NCBI GenBank assembly: GCA_034359265.1
Contig: CP136890.1
Coordinates: 70,743,501-70,807,500, forward strand
DNA from: Canna indica
Lineage: Eukaryota > Streptophyta > Magnoliopsida > Zingiberales > Cannaceae
Direction: 5' to 3'
DNA: 64,000 nt
Below, piece by piece: positions 1-13,015 of the stretch. Numbering within the stretch: position 1 is the first letter of the stretch; each line of letters opens with the position of its first letter. Below the pieces are notes generated by a model that searched no databases, was not told the origin of the DNA, and saw only the letters and a list, made by a program, of their open reading frames with translations. The position numbers were made by a program, and so were the translations under genes.

Positions 1-1150
1 TTTACCTTGACCTAATCCTTATCACAATTTCAATTTTCAAACAATAAAAAATCATACATTACCTTTTTGTTGGTATGTGCCATTGTCGAAGGATTTTTGT
101 GAGAGATTAACAAGGCACATGTGAAGTGTGAACAACAACAACAGAGAGATTAACAAGGCACATGAAAGATTCATTCTGCAGCGGCGTGAGAAATGAGAAG
201 AAGAGCGAACAACGACAAGGCGTTAGAGCAAAAAGAAGACTTTTAGGAATTAAGGATTCTAAGGGATCCATTCCATTGGGTATTGGGCAAATACCCTTTA
301 AAAAAATTGCACATTGGCCCCACTTAGTGTAGTCATGTGATTACAAGGGACCCAATGTGCATCCGCCATTGATCCTATTGCTGGTCAGTTCGAATTGATG
401 CAGTCGAACTATGAGAGAATACATTTTCGTGTCGATGAGATTTATGATCATTTGACACAATGTGACATCACTACACTTATTCTCCAAAACAATGACCTTT
501 ATCATGAAAATTTCAATAGCTTTCAAACGTTCAAGCGAATGTCGGGCACTCGATATGTGGTGGGGCTTCGATCACACTATAACGACTAGTTTTTGAGTCT
601 TCGAAACAATCCTTATATGTGAATTTAACTAAGGGAACCTTATATAAGTCTCTTATAATCATTTCGTTGTTTCTTCTTGATGCCCTATATTACTTTTGAG
701 CTCACTAGTTCATCTTCTTGAGATCCAAACAAGAAACCCTAGTTGTTTGAAGCTTCCCTAGACAATTCTTTCTAACCTAGTCACTTGGAAAGGCAAAATT
801 TGATAACTTGTATTTATCAATTCTTATGATCAATATAAGTCTTCTTACATTAAAAAAAATCTAGTCACTTGGAAACTCATTTAATCAAAGTGTATTATCT
901 TGAAGGGTTTCTAGAGCTACGCTAGGTGACAAGAAAATGAGTCAAGCTTTGATTGACAAGAACTTCTTTCTATTAACTTATTATTTGCTTTATTTTTTGT
1001 TGTTACTCTAGTATAATTATTGTGAGACCTTGTCAATCTTATTTTGCTTGCTAATCTTATCAATTAGGCTAAAATCCAAGTGTGTATTCGTATTATTCTT
1101 AAGTGAATTGATTGAAATCCTAATTGATGTCACTATAATATTTAAAGCTT
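1..1150. other. Unassigned DNA, no recognisable gene
   Basis: AT-rich sequence without a protein I recognise. The longest open stretch is a 64-codon frame on the plus strand at 395-589, with no family motif. Text around 700-1000 has the look of old retrotransposon sequence, but I found no paired LTR, primer-binding site or target duplication. Confidence 0.4.
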
Positions 1151-1577
1151 TTTATAATATTTAACAATAGTATTTTACCTGAACGTTGTTGTAAAAAACT
1201 CCCTCTCCAATGGTTAAAATTAATTTTTTTTCCTAAAAAAATCCCTCTTTCTTTACCCTCTCGACTAAAAAATCCCGCGACAAAATCCCTACTTTCCTTT
1301 CCCGCAGCCGATCGACAAAAGCCCCCAACCCGCGACACTTTTTTTTCCCTCAGACCCCCCCTTCTTTTCCTCAGGCGACAAAAACTCCCCCTTGGCGACG
1401 CCTCCCACGCCGATGCTCGCCTCCCCTCGCGTAGCCGAGCTTGAGGTATTCCTTTTTTCTCGATGTCTTCTTTGGAGGTGCGCGTTGGTGTGCTTAATCC
1501 ACAGGCCGAGCTCCGGCGAGATCTCGCGGCGTTCCGATAGATCTGGTCGAGTTTGGAGCAGATCCACTTCGGCGGTG

Positions 1578-1691
1578 ATGTTTCTTGTGGATTGGTTCTA
1601 CGGCGTCCTTGCCTCTCTAGGCCTGTGGCAGAAGGAAGCCAAGATCTTATTCCTGGGGCTCGATAATGCCGGAAAGACCACGCTGCTACAT
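1578..1691 (+). pseudogene. SAR1 small GTPase, exon-1 fragment
   Basis: Thirty-eight codons starting MFLVDWFYG and running through the P-loop GLDNAGKTT to LLH match the N terminus of plant SAR1, the GTPase that starts COPII coat assembly at the ER. The frame is part of a longer open frame from 1392. After LLH the SAR1 sequence is lost and replaced by unrelated residues, so switch I, the DxxG motif and the NKID motif are all missing. A GC-rich, 5'UTR-like stretch lies upstream. This is a truncated copy, probably captured or duplicated with part of its 5' leader. It cannot make a GTPase unless the remaining exons lie beyond the retrotransposon at 2236, and I did not find them there. Recognition is from knowledge of the family. 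Confidence 0.8.
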
Positions 1692-2230
1692 AAGCTTGCT
1701 AATAAAATAGAATGGAATCCACGACAAAACTTTACGCCCCGAAGCTTCCTCCCTCGACGCGTACACTGACGCCCATCGCGCCCTTCATCGCCGTCGATGT
1801 CATCAAGGGGAAGAAGATGAAGCGGCGGAGTCTTTTTATAGCCGCTCTTCCTCCTTTTCCGCCTCTCTTCTCATCCGCAGCGGGCGCCCTCTGCGCCCTT
1901 AACATCTATCTCCTCCGCCTCCTCCCAAACTCAGCGCTCGGTGCGGATTGGATCGGTGCCCTTTTCCTCCATAACGATGTTCTTTTGTTATTACTATTTC
2001 ATTCATCAATGTCGTGTGATGAAGGAAAAGAAATAGACTAAATTTATAATATTTTTCTTCATCGTCTTGTGACATAAATGTTCTAATCTTGTTTTTTTTG
2101 TGCAGGTCTTGATGATTGGTTTCAAACAGCAATTTCTCCACTTGATATCTTTGAAATTGGCACATTGGTGGAGAAGTAGTACCAGACCAAGATAACTCCT
2201 CTCACTTTAGCCATCCCAGGCTCCCACAAG
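1692..2230. other. Spacer between SAR1 fragment and retroelement
   Basis: Moderately GC-rich sequence with a run of CT-rich text at 1840-1930. A possible splice acceptor (TTTTTTTGTGCAG) ends near 2105. The sequence after it, 2106-2230, is interrupted by the retroelement insertion at 2236. No protein family is recognisable. Confidence 0.4.
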
Positions 2231-3896
2231 AGTATTGTCACGCCCCGACCCGGGTTCGCACTCGGCGACCCCGACCCGAAACGCGACGGCGACCCGAACA
2301 CCGCGCAGCGGAATGAAAAGCCACGAATCAACATAAAAGAAAACAACAACATAAAAATCAATAACTACAATTCATAAGTCCGATCAAATATAATATTTAA
2401 CCAAATATAAAATTTGATCTACAAATTATAGCTCCAAAATAATAATATCAAAGCAGAGCTATAAGACGATAAAACAAACCAAAATACAAAAGCAATCGCC
2501 ATCAGAGCTCCACATCTATGACTGACTACTAGCTGTCTAAGAACTATCTACACCTCGATCTACAGATCGACTGCTCACCCCTGCAAGTCTGAAGCAAAAA
2601 CAACGGAGATCAGCGAATGCTGAGTAGGAGAATCACAATATGATCAACAAGTATCAAGTGTCAACTCGACAATGAATAACAACATGGCCTAAGATGCAGT
2701 CAAAGGCGATGAACACAACAAATACACCTCACCTACTCCTAAACAACATCAACTGAATCATCGAGCGTGTGGACCATTGGGTAAAAACCCCGCACTCTAC
2801 CACCTGCAGAGTGGCATCAACCGTCCGCTCCAACGGTGATACGACTACCCCCACCAAGCAGGTAGCCCGTCAGATGCCGCGTCCGACATCATCGCACCCG
2901 AAGGTGCCCAACATGCGACTAGTCAATATCATATATACCCTCTCCCATGCCTGGGGGGTACCACACCGAAATGGTCCTGGACCGAAGTCCTCTCCAAGGC
3001 CGTAGCCTCCAGATCGACATCAACCATGCAACTCGACTCCAAGAGTGCAACAAGGTATATCACCATGATCAACAACATACCAACAACTCCAAGTGATTAT
3101 GACATGATCAACAAGATAATAATAAAACATCATGATCAATAATATCACAACAACTCCAAGTGATTATGACATGATCAACATGCTACTAGCATAACATCAT
3201 CATGATCAACAATATAACAACTCCAATTAATTATGACATGATCAACAAGATAAGAACAAAACATCATGATCAACAATATCACAACAACTCTAAGTGATTA
3301 TGACATGATCAACATGCTACTAGCACAACATCATCATGATCAACATTATAACAACTCCAATTAATTATGACATGATCAACAGGATAACAACATGCTCAAC
3401 AAATAAGCAACACCAATAAGCAACAATAAAATGCAACACATGCAATTCCTCTACATGGCATGTCCAACGATAATATGCAGCAGGAGTTCAATAATTTCAG
3501 GAAACAAACCAAACAATGGAAGCAAAGATATTTCCGTAATTTATCTCCAACGACAAATCAACAACAGACTTGCAGGCTCAACCCACACTCAGCACACTCT
3601 CCAAATGCCCATGATCAACCAACTCACTCTCCAAACCCCATGCTCAACTCATTCTCCAAACAACGATAAATCAACAACAAGCATGGAACAACAGACTTGC
3701 AGGCTCAACTCATGCTCAACCCACTCTCCAAACACCCATGATCAATCAACTCACTCTCCAAACCACAATTATTTCACACCAATCAATCGACTAAATTCTC
3801 AAATTAATAATTTACTATTATTTGAACACCTCGACAACCTCAACCACTAACCAACTGAAAGAACAACCTAATAATGCTTTCTCGAAAAACTAACCC

Positions 3897-4660
3897 CACC
3901 ATCGCGTTCAGCACGCGAAAACGATCAAGATTGCTATTCACCTCAACTTCAACTGACAACTCGGGACCCACCAACTAAATTAATTTCAAACATAACTATC
4001 ACCCACTTACTCAACAACAGCATAATACTAAAATATATCAAAATCACACCAAATGATCTCCGATCTGAAATCCGACACCACCATCGCATTCATCACGCGA
4101 AAATGATCGAGATTACTATTCACCTCAACTTCAACTGACAACTCGAGATCCACCAAATTAATTAATTTCGAACATAACAATATCACTAATTTACTAAACA
4201 ACATCAATACTAAAATATATCAAAATCTTATCAATCGATCTCCAATCTGAAATCCGACACCACCATCGCGTTCAGCACACGAAAATGATCAAGATTCCTA
4301 TTCACCTCAACTTCAACAGACAACTCGGGACCCACCAACTAAATTAATTTCAAACATAATTATATCACTAACTTACTAAACAACATCAACACTGAAATAT
4401 ATCAAAATCATATCAAATGATTTCCAATCAGAAATCCGACACCACCATCGCGTTCAGCACGCGAAAATGATCGAGATTCCTATTCACCTCAACTTCAACC
4501 GACAACTCGAGATCCACCAAATTAATTAATTTCAAACATAACAATATCACTAATTTACTAAACAACATCAAAATACTAAAATATATCAAAATCATATCAA
4601 TCGATCTCCAATCAGAAATCCGACACCACCATCGCTTTCAGCACACGAAAATCTACAACT
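3897..4660 (-). repeat. About 182-bp tandem repeat inside LTR copy 1
   Basis: The phrase CACCATCGCRTTCA and the text around it recurs at about 3898, 4080, 4261, 4443 and 4627. That gives five related copies, the last partial. The same block is present in LTR copies 2 (about 7587-8350) and 3 (about 11277-12040). Confidence 0.8.
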
Positions 4661-4937
4661 TTGGTATTCACCTCGACTCGATCCGACGACTCTACGATCA
4701 ATTACAAAAATACCTCAATAATTCATAAATCAACCCAATTTCATGCGATACAGCTCTCTTCTTAAACACTATTCATCTCTCTCACCCGCTCGACTCCCTC
4801 TACCCTCAAGCTGCCCCTTGCCCCAGCGCTCGACGCCATCTCCTGCTCCGCTCGAACTCATGCCGGCCGGCCATCTCGGCCGCCGGCGACCACCCCGGCG
4901 GCGTGGCCGCCCTCTCCCCGACCTCCAACACCGACGG

Positions 4938-4975
4938 GACACTCTCTCTCTCTCCCTCTCTCTCTCTCTCTCTCA
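4938..4975. repeat. CT microsatellite in LTR
   Basis: A nearly pure CT repeat with one CCC interruption. It recurs at about 8628-8665 and 12318-12355 with the same length, which is notable because dinucleotide repeats usually diverge quickly. Confidence 0.8.
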
Positions 4976-5630
4976 CACCCGCGGACCCCTCCTCTCTCCC
5001 TCTCAGCCGCCGCCTACGACCCACACGCCGGCCGGCCTCTCCCACGGCTCCCGGCGCCGGCGGGATATCCAATCACACACACTCTCTCTCTCTCCCGATC
5101 TCCCTCTTCTCCTCCGATCACCCGCAAACCCATCATCTCCTCTCGGCCAGCCGCTACCCGTCGTCGACCGGCGACTCCACAACCTCCTCAACCCTTCAGC
5201 CCCGCTCAGTCCCACGATCGACCGACGGAAGCCCGGATGGCCGCCTGGCAGCCCGCAACCCTCACGCGACCGCTCGCCGTGCGACTTCCGCACGCGACCA
5301 GCCCGGGGTACGGCGCAACAACCTCGTCGGAGATAATCAACGGAAATGAAGGAACGGAGAGGATGAGATCTCCTACCTCGATTCCGCGATTCCGGCGACG
5401 ACGAGCTCCACCGGCGACGCGACGCGCGCCGACTCCTCCGCCTGCAGCATCTCCTTCCTCCGCTCTCCTCTTCTCAATTCTCTTCCCCAGCTCCCTCTTC
5501 TTAAAACCCTTCAACGACACCTCTCCCTTATCTCCCATCACCTTCACCTGCCATCGCCACTCCCCCTCATTGACTCAAAAATTTAATACCTTTTTTTCTT
5601 TTTCTTTTTTTTTTTATACGGGATATAACA

Positions 5631-5925
5631 TCCTCCCCACCTTAAGAAATTTGGTCCTCCAAATTTATGGGCCCACCACGCTTCCACTACGCAGCTCTGA
5701 TATCCTCCTTATGCTCCCAGGACACCTAGAAATCTGAATATTACTGCTTCAGGCACTAACTCTGACACCTCTACGCCGCCACCACCAATAAAAAGAAATT
5801 CCAGCAAAACACCTAAAATAAGCTTACAACCCACCTCGACACCTTCTACACCTTACAGAATTATCATTAAGGCAAGACATCTAAGCTCTTAACCTTAACC
5901 TCAATCCTATGCTCTGATACCAAAT
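5631..5925 (-). other. Residual internal region 1 with PPT and PBS
   Basis: Only 295 bp lie between the LTRs. On the minus strand the primer-binding site TGGTATCAGAGC (5911-5922) sits 3 bp from LTR copy 2. The polypurine tract (5631-5642) abuts LTR copy 1. The sequence next to the tract resembles that at 62000-62024 in the intact chromovirus. There is no coding sequence. Confidence 0.88.
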
Positions 5926-8900
5926 TGTCACGCCCCGACCCGGGTTCGCACTCGGCGACCCCGACCCGAAACGCGACGGCGACCCGAACACCGCGCAGCG
6001 GAATGAAAAGCCACGAATCAACATAAAAGAAAACAACAACATAAAAATCAATAACTACAATTCATAAGTCCGATCAAATATAATATTTAACCAAATATAA
6101 AATTTGATCTACAAATTATAGCTCCAAAATAATAATATCAAAGCAGAGCTATAAGACGATAAAACAAACCAAAATACAAAAGCAATCGCCATCAGAGCTC
6201 CACATCTATGACTGACTACTAGCTGTCTAAGAACTATCTACACCTCGATCTACAGATCGACTGCTCACCCCTGCAAGTCTGAAGCAAAAACAACGGAGAT
6301 CAGCGAATGCTGAGTAGGAGAATCACAATATGATCAACAAGTATCAAGTGTCAACTCGACAATGAATAACAACATGGCCTAAGATGCAGTCAAAGGCGAT
6401 GAACACAACAAATACACCTCACCTACTCCTAAACAACATCAACTGAATCATCGAGCGTGTGGACCATTGGGTAAAAACCCCGCACTCTACCACCTGCAGA
6501 GTGGCATCAACCGTCCGCTCCAACGGTGATACGACTACCCCCACCAAGCAGGTAGCCCGTCAGATGCCGCGTCCGACATCATCGCACCCGAAGGTGCCCA
6601 ACATGCGACTAGTCAATATCATATATACCCTCTCCCATGCCTGGGGGGTACCACACCGAAATGGTCCTGGACCGAAGTCCTCTCCAAGGCCGTAGCCTCC
6701 AGATCGACATCAACCATGCAACTCGACTCCAAGAGTGCAACAAGGTATATCACCATGATCAACAACATACCAACAACTCCAAGTGATTATGACATGATCA
6801 ACAAGATAATAATAAAACATCATGATCAATAATATCACAACAACTCCAAGTGATTATGACATGATCAACATGCTACTAGCATAACATCATCATGATCAAC
6901 AATATAACAACTCCAATTAATTATGACATGATCAACAAGATAAGAACAAAACATCATGATCAACAATATCACAACAACTCTAAGTGATTATGACATGATC
7001 AACATGCTACTAGCACAACATCATCATGATCAACATTATAACAACTCCAATTAATTATGACATGATCAACAGGATAACAACATGCTCAACAAATAAGCAA
7101 CACCAATAAGCAACAATAAAATGCAACACATGCAATTCCTCTACATGGCATGTCCAACGATAATATGCAGCAGGAGTTCAATAATTTCAGGAAACAAACC
7201 AAACAATGGAAGCAAAGATATTTCCGTAATTTATCTCCAACGACAAATCAACAACAGACTTGCAGGCTCAACCCACACTCAGCACACTCTCCAAATGCCC
7301 ATGATCAACCAACTCACTCTCCAAACCCCATGCTCAACTCATTCTCCAAACAACGATAAATCAACAACAAGCATGGAACAACAGACTTGCAGGCTCAACT
7401 CATGCTCAACCCACTCTCCAAACACCCATGATCAATCAACTCACTCTCCAAACCACAATTATTTCACACCAATCAATCGACTAAATTCTCAAATTAATAA
7501 TTTACTATTATTTGAACACCTCGACAACCTCAACCACTAACCAACTGAAAGAACAACCTAATAATGCTTTCTCGAAAAACTAACCCCACCATCGCGTTCA
7601 GCACGCGAAAACGATCAAGATTGCTATTCACCTCAACTTCAACTGACAACTCGGGACCCACCAACTAAATTAATTTCAAACATAACTATCACCCACTTAC
7701 TCAACAACAGCATAATACTAAAATATATCAAAATCACACCAAATGATCTCCGATCTGAAATCCGACACCACCATCGCATTCATCACGCGAAAATGATCGA
7801 GATTACTATTCACCTCAACTTCAACTGACAACTCGAGATCCACCAAATTAATTAATTTCGAACATAACAATATCACTAATTTACTAAACAACATCAATAC
7901 TAAAATATATCAAAATCTTATCAATCGATCTCCAATCTGAAATCCGACACCACCATCGCGTTCAGCACACGAAAATGATCAAGATTCCTATTCACCTCAA
8001 CTTCAACAGACAACTCGGGACCCACCAACTAAATTAATTTCAAACATAATTATATCACTAACTTACTAAACAACATCAACACTGAAATATATCAAAATCA
8101 TATCAAATGATTTCCAATCAGAAATCCGACACCACCATCGCGTTCAGCACGCGAAAATGATCGAGATTCCTATTCACCTCAACTTCAACCGACAACTCGA
8201 GATCCACCAAATTAATTAATTTCAAACATAACAATATCACTAATTTACTAAACAACATCAAAATACTAAAATATATCAAAATCATATCAATCGATCTCCA
8301 ATCAGAAATCCGACACCACCATCGCTTTCAGCACACGAAAATCTACAACTTTGGTATTCACCTCGACTCGATCCGACGACTCTACGATCAATTACAAAAA
8401 TACCTCAATAATTCATAAATCAACCCAATTTCATGCGATACAGCTCTCTTCTTAAACACTATTCATCTCTCTCACCCGCTCGACTCCCTCTACCCTCAAG
8501 CTGCCCCTTGCCCCAGCGCTCGACGCCATCTCCTGCTCCGCTCGAACTCATGCCGGCCGGCCATCTCGGCCGCCGGCGACCACCCCGGCGGCGTGGCCGC
8601 CCTCTCCCCGACCTCCAACACCGACGGGACACTCTCTCTCTCTCCCTCTCTCTCTCTCTCTCTCACACCCGCGGACCCCTCCTCTCTCCCTCTCAGCCGC
8701 CGCCTACGACCCACACGCCGGCCGGCCTCTCCCACGGCTCCCGGCGCCGGCGGGATATCCAATCACACACACTCTCTCTCTCTCCCGATCTCCCTCTTCT
8801 CCTCCGATCACCCGCAAACCCATCATCTCCTCTCGGCCAGCCGCTACCCGTCGTCGACCGGCGACTCCACAACCTCCTCAACCCTTCAGCCCCGCTCAGT

Positions 8901-9320
8901 CCCACGATCGACCGACGGAAGCCCGGATGGCCGCCTGGCAGCCCGCAACCCTCACGCGACCGCTCGCCGTGCGACTTCCGCACGCGACCAGCCCGGGGTA
9001 CGGCGCAACAACCTCGTCGGAGATAATCAACGGAAATGAAGGAACGGAGAGGATGAGATCTCCTACCTCGATTCCGCGATTCCGGCGACGACGAGCTCCA
9101 CCGGCGACGCGACGCGCGCCGACTCCTCCGCCTGCAGCATCTCCTTCCTCCGCTCTCCTCTTCTCAATTCTCTTCCCCAGCTCCCTCTTCTTAAAACCCT
9201 TCAACGACACCTCTCCCTTATCTCCCATCACCTTCACCTGCCATCGCCACTCCCCCTCATTGACTCAAAAATTTAATACCTTTTTTTCTTTTTCTTTTTT
9301 TTTTTATACGGGATATAACA
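5926..9320 (-). repeat. LTR copy 2 (3395 bp)
   Basis: By eye identical to copies 1 and 3, including every short open frame and the microsatellite lengths. Confidence 0.9.
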
Positions 9321-9615
9321 TCCTCCCCACCTTAAGAAATTTGGTCCTCCAAATTTATGGGCCCACCACGCTTCCACTACGCAGCTCTGATATCCTCCTT
9401 ATGCTCCCAGGACACCTAGAAATCTGAATATTACTGCTTCAGGCACTAACTCTGACACCTCTACGCCGCCACCACCAATAAAAAGAAATTCCAGCAAAAC
9501 ACCTAAAATAAGCTTACAACCCACCTCGACACCTTCTACACCTTACAGAATTATCATTAAGGCAAGACATCTAAGCTCTTAACCTTAACCTCAATCCTAT
9601 GCTCTGATACCAAAT
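9321..9615 (-). other. Residual internal region 2 with PPT and PBS
   Basis: A repeat of internal region 1 at the same spacing: polypurine tract at 9321-9332 and primer-binding site at 9601-9612, both read on the minus strand. Confidence 0.88.
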
Positions 9616-12600
9616 TGTCACGCCCCGACCCGGGTTCGCACTCGGCGACCCCGACCCGAAACGCGACGGCGACCCGAACACCGCGCAGCGGAATGAAAAG
9701 CCACGAATCAACATAAAAGAAAACAACAACATAAAAATCAATAACTACAATTCATAAGTCCGATCAAATATAATATTTAACCAAATATAAAATTTGATCT
9801 ACAAATTATAGCTCCAAAATAATAATATCAAAGCAGAGCTATAAGACGATAAAACAAACCAAAATACAAAAGCAATCGCCATCAGAGCTCCACATCTATG
9901 ACTGACTACTAGCTGTCTAAGAACTATCTACACCTCGATCTACAGATCGACTGCTCACCCCTGCAAGTCTGAAGCAAAAACAACGGAGATCAGCGAATGC
10001 TGAGTAGGAGAATCACAATATGATCAACAAGTATCAAGTGTCAACTCGACAATGAATAACAACATGGCCTAAGATGCAGTCAAAGGCGATGAACACAACA
10101 AATACACCTCACCTACTCCTAAACAACATCAACTGAATCATCGAGCGTGTGGACCATTGGGTAAAAACCCCGCACTCTACCACCTGCAGAGTGGCATCAA
10201 CCGTCCGCTCCAACGGTGATACGACTACCCCCACCAAGCAGGTAGCCCGTCAGATGCCGCGTCCGACATCATCGCACCCGAAGGTGCCCAACATGCGACT
10301 AGTCAATATCATATATACCCTCTCCCATGCCTGGGGGGTACCACACCGAAATGGTCCTGGACCGAAGTCCTCTCCAAGGCCGTAGCCTCCAGATCGACAT
10401 CAACCATGCAACTCGACTCCAAGAGTGCAACAAGGTATATCACCATGATCAACAACATACCAACAACTCCAAGTGATTATGACATGATCAACAAGATAAT
10501 AATAAAACATCATGATCAATAATATCACAACAACTCCAAGTGATTATGACATGATCAACATGCTACTAGCATAACATCATCATGATCAACAATATAACAA
10601 CTCCAATTAATTATGACATGATCAACAAGATAAGAACAAAACATCATGATCAACAATATCACAACAACTCTAAGTGATTATGACATGATCAACATGCTAC
10701 TAGCACAACATCATCATGATCAACATTATAACAACTCCAATTAATTATGACATGATCAACAGGATAACAACATGCTCAACAAATAAGCAACACCAATAAG
10801 CAACAATAAAATGCAACACATGCAATTCCTCTACATGGCATGTCCAACGATAATATGCAGCAGGAGTTCAATAATTTCAGGAAACAAACCAAACAATGGA
10901 AGCAAAGATATTTCCGTAATTTATCTCCAACGACAAATCAACAACAGACTTGCAGGCTCAACCCACACTCAGCACACTCTCCAAATGCCCATGATCAACC
11001 AACTCACTCTCCAAACCCCATGCTCAACTCATTCTCCAAACAACGATAAATCAACAACAAGCATGGAACAACAGACTTGCAGGCTCAACTCATGCTCAAC
11101 CCACTCTCCAAACACCCATGATCAATCAACTCACTCTCCAAACCACAATTATTTCACACCAATCAATCGACTAAATTCTCAAATTAATAATTTACTATTA
11201 TTTGAACACCTCGACAACCTCAACCACTAACCAACTGAAAGAACAACCTAATAATGCTTTCTCGAAAAACTAACCCCACCATCGCGTTCAGCACGCGAAA
11301 ACGATCAAGATTGCTATTCACCTCAACTTCAACTGACAACTCGGGACCCACCAACTAAATTAATTTCAAACATAACTATCACCCACTTACTCAACAACAG
11401 CATAATACTAAAATATATCAAAATCACACCAAATGATCTCCGATCTGAAATCCGACACCACCATCGCATTCATCACGCGAAAATGATCGAGATTACTATT
11501 CACCTCAACTTCAACTGACAACTCGAGATCCACCAAATTAATTAATTTCGAACATAACAATATCACTAATTTACTAAACAACATCAATACTAAAATATAT
11601 CAAAATCTTATCAATCGATCTCCAATCTGAAATCCGACACCACCATCGCGTTCAGCACACGAAAATGATCAAGATTCCTATTCACCTCAACTTCAACAGA
11701 CAACTCGGGACCCACCAACTAAATTAATTTCAAACATAATTATATCACTAACTTACTAAACAACATCAACACTGAAATATATCAAAATCATATCAAATGA
11801 TTTCCAATCAGAAATCCGACACCACCATCGCGTTCAGCACGCGAAAATGATCGAGATTCCTATTCACCTCAACTTCAACCGACAACTCGAGATCCACCAA
11901 ATTAATTAATTTCAAACATAACAATATCACTAATTTACTAAACAACATCAAAATACTAAAATATATCAAAATCATATCAATCGATCTCCAATCAGAAATC
12001 CGACACCACCATCGCTTTCAGCACACGAAAATCTACAACTTTGGTATTCACCTCGACTCGATCCGACGACTCTACGATCAATTACAAAAATACCTCAATA
12101 ATTCATAAATCAACCCAATTTCATGCGATACAGCTCTCTTCTTAAACACTATTCATCTCTCTCACCCGCTCGACTCCCTCTACCCTCAAGCTGCCCCTTG
12201 CCCCAGCGCTCGACGCCATCTCCTGCTCCGCTCGAACTCATGCCGGCCGGCCATCTCGGCCGCCGGCGACCACCCCGGCGGCGTGGCCGCCCTCTCCCCG
12301 ACCTCCAACACCGACGGGACACTCTCTCTCTCTCCCTCTCTCTCTCTCTCTCTCACACCCGCGGACCCCTCCTCTCTCCCTCTCAGCCGCCGCCTACGAC
12401 CCACACGCCGGCCGGCCTCTCCCACGGCTCCCGGCGCCGGCGGGATATCCAATCACACACACTCTCTCTCTCTCCCGATCTCCCTCTTCTCCTCCGATCA
12501 CCCGCAAACCCATCATCTCCTCTCGGCCAGCCGCTACCCGTCGTCGACCGGCGACTCCACAACCTCCTCAACCCTTCAGCCCCGCTCAGTCCCACGATCG

Positions 12601-13010
12601 ACCGACGGAAGCCCGGATGGCCGCCTGGCAGCCCGCAACCCTCACGCGACCGCTCGCCGTGCGACTTCCGCACGCGACCAGCCCGGGGTACGGCGCAACA
12701 ACCTCGTCGGAGATAATCAACGGAAATGAAGGAACGGAGAGGATGAGATCTCCTACCTCGATTCCGCGATTCCGGCGACGACGAGCTCCACCGGCGACGC
12801 GACGCGCGCCGACTCCTCCGCCTGCAGCATCTCCTTCCTCCGCTCTCCTCTTCTCAATTCTCTTCCCCAGCTCCCTCTTCTTAAAACCCTTCAACGACAC
12901 CTCTCCCTTATCTCCCATCACCTTCACCTGCCATCGCCACTCCCCCTCATTGACTCAAAAATTTAATACCTTTTTTTCTTTTTCTTTTTTTTTTTATACG
13001 GGATATAACA
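9616..13010 (-). repeat. LTR copy 3 (3395 bp)
   Basis: The last LTR of the array. It ends GGGATATAACA and is followed directly by the AGTAT target duplication and then non-element sequence. Confidence 0.9.
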
Positions 13011-13015
13011 AGTAT

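Larger units (their letters stand above)
2236..5630 (-). repeat. LTR copy 1 (3395 bp)
   Basis: Starts TGTCACGCCCCGACC and ends GGGATATAACA on the plus strand. It contains CATGATCAACA-rich repeats at about 3060-3420, five copies of a roughly 182-bp repeat at about 3897-4660, and a GC-rich, CT-repeat-rich block at 4750-5560. Open frames inside it, such as 4743-5336, have no family similarity and recur identically in the other LTRs. Confidence 0.9.
2236..13010 (-). mobile_element. Ty3/gypsy tandem array: three LTRs, two internal regions
   Basis: The array reads LTR-internal-LTR-internal-LTR with an exact 3690-bp period. The whole block is flanked by the 5-bp direct repeat AGTAT (2231-2235 and 13011-13015), so it behaves as one insertion. 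Each LTR starts TG and ends CA. On the minus strand each internal region begins with TGGTATCAGAGC, the initiator-Met tRNA primer-binding site, and ends with AGGTGGGGAGGA, a polypurine tract. The same layout occurs in the chromovirus at 54656. No gag or pol remains, so the element is non-autonomous and needs a related element for its enzymes. Unequal recombination between the LTRs of one insertion is the simplest origin. Confidence 0.92.

Noticed and set aside
1392..1769. A functional SAR1 gene
   Set aside because: SAR1 similarity stops at residue 38 and the rest of the GTPase is absent.
4743..5336. 197-codon open frame, repeated at 8433 and 12123
   Set aside because: It lies in the GC- and CT-rich part of an LTR, has no family motif, overlaps open frames on both strands, and recurs only because the LTR does.
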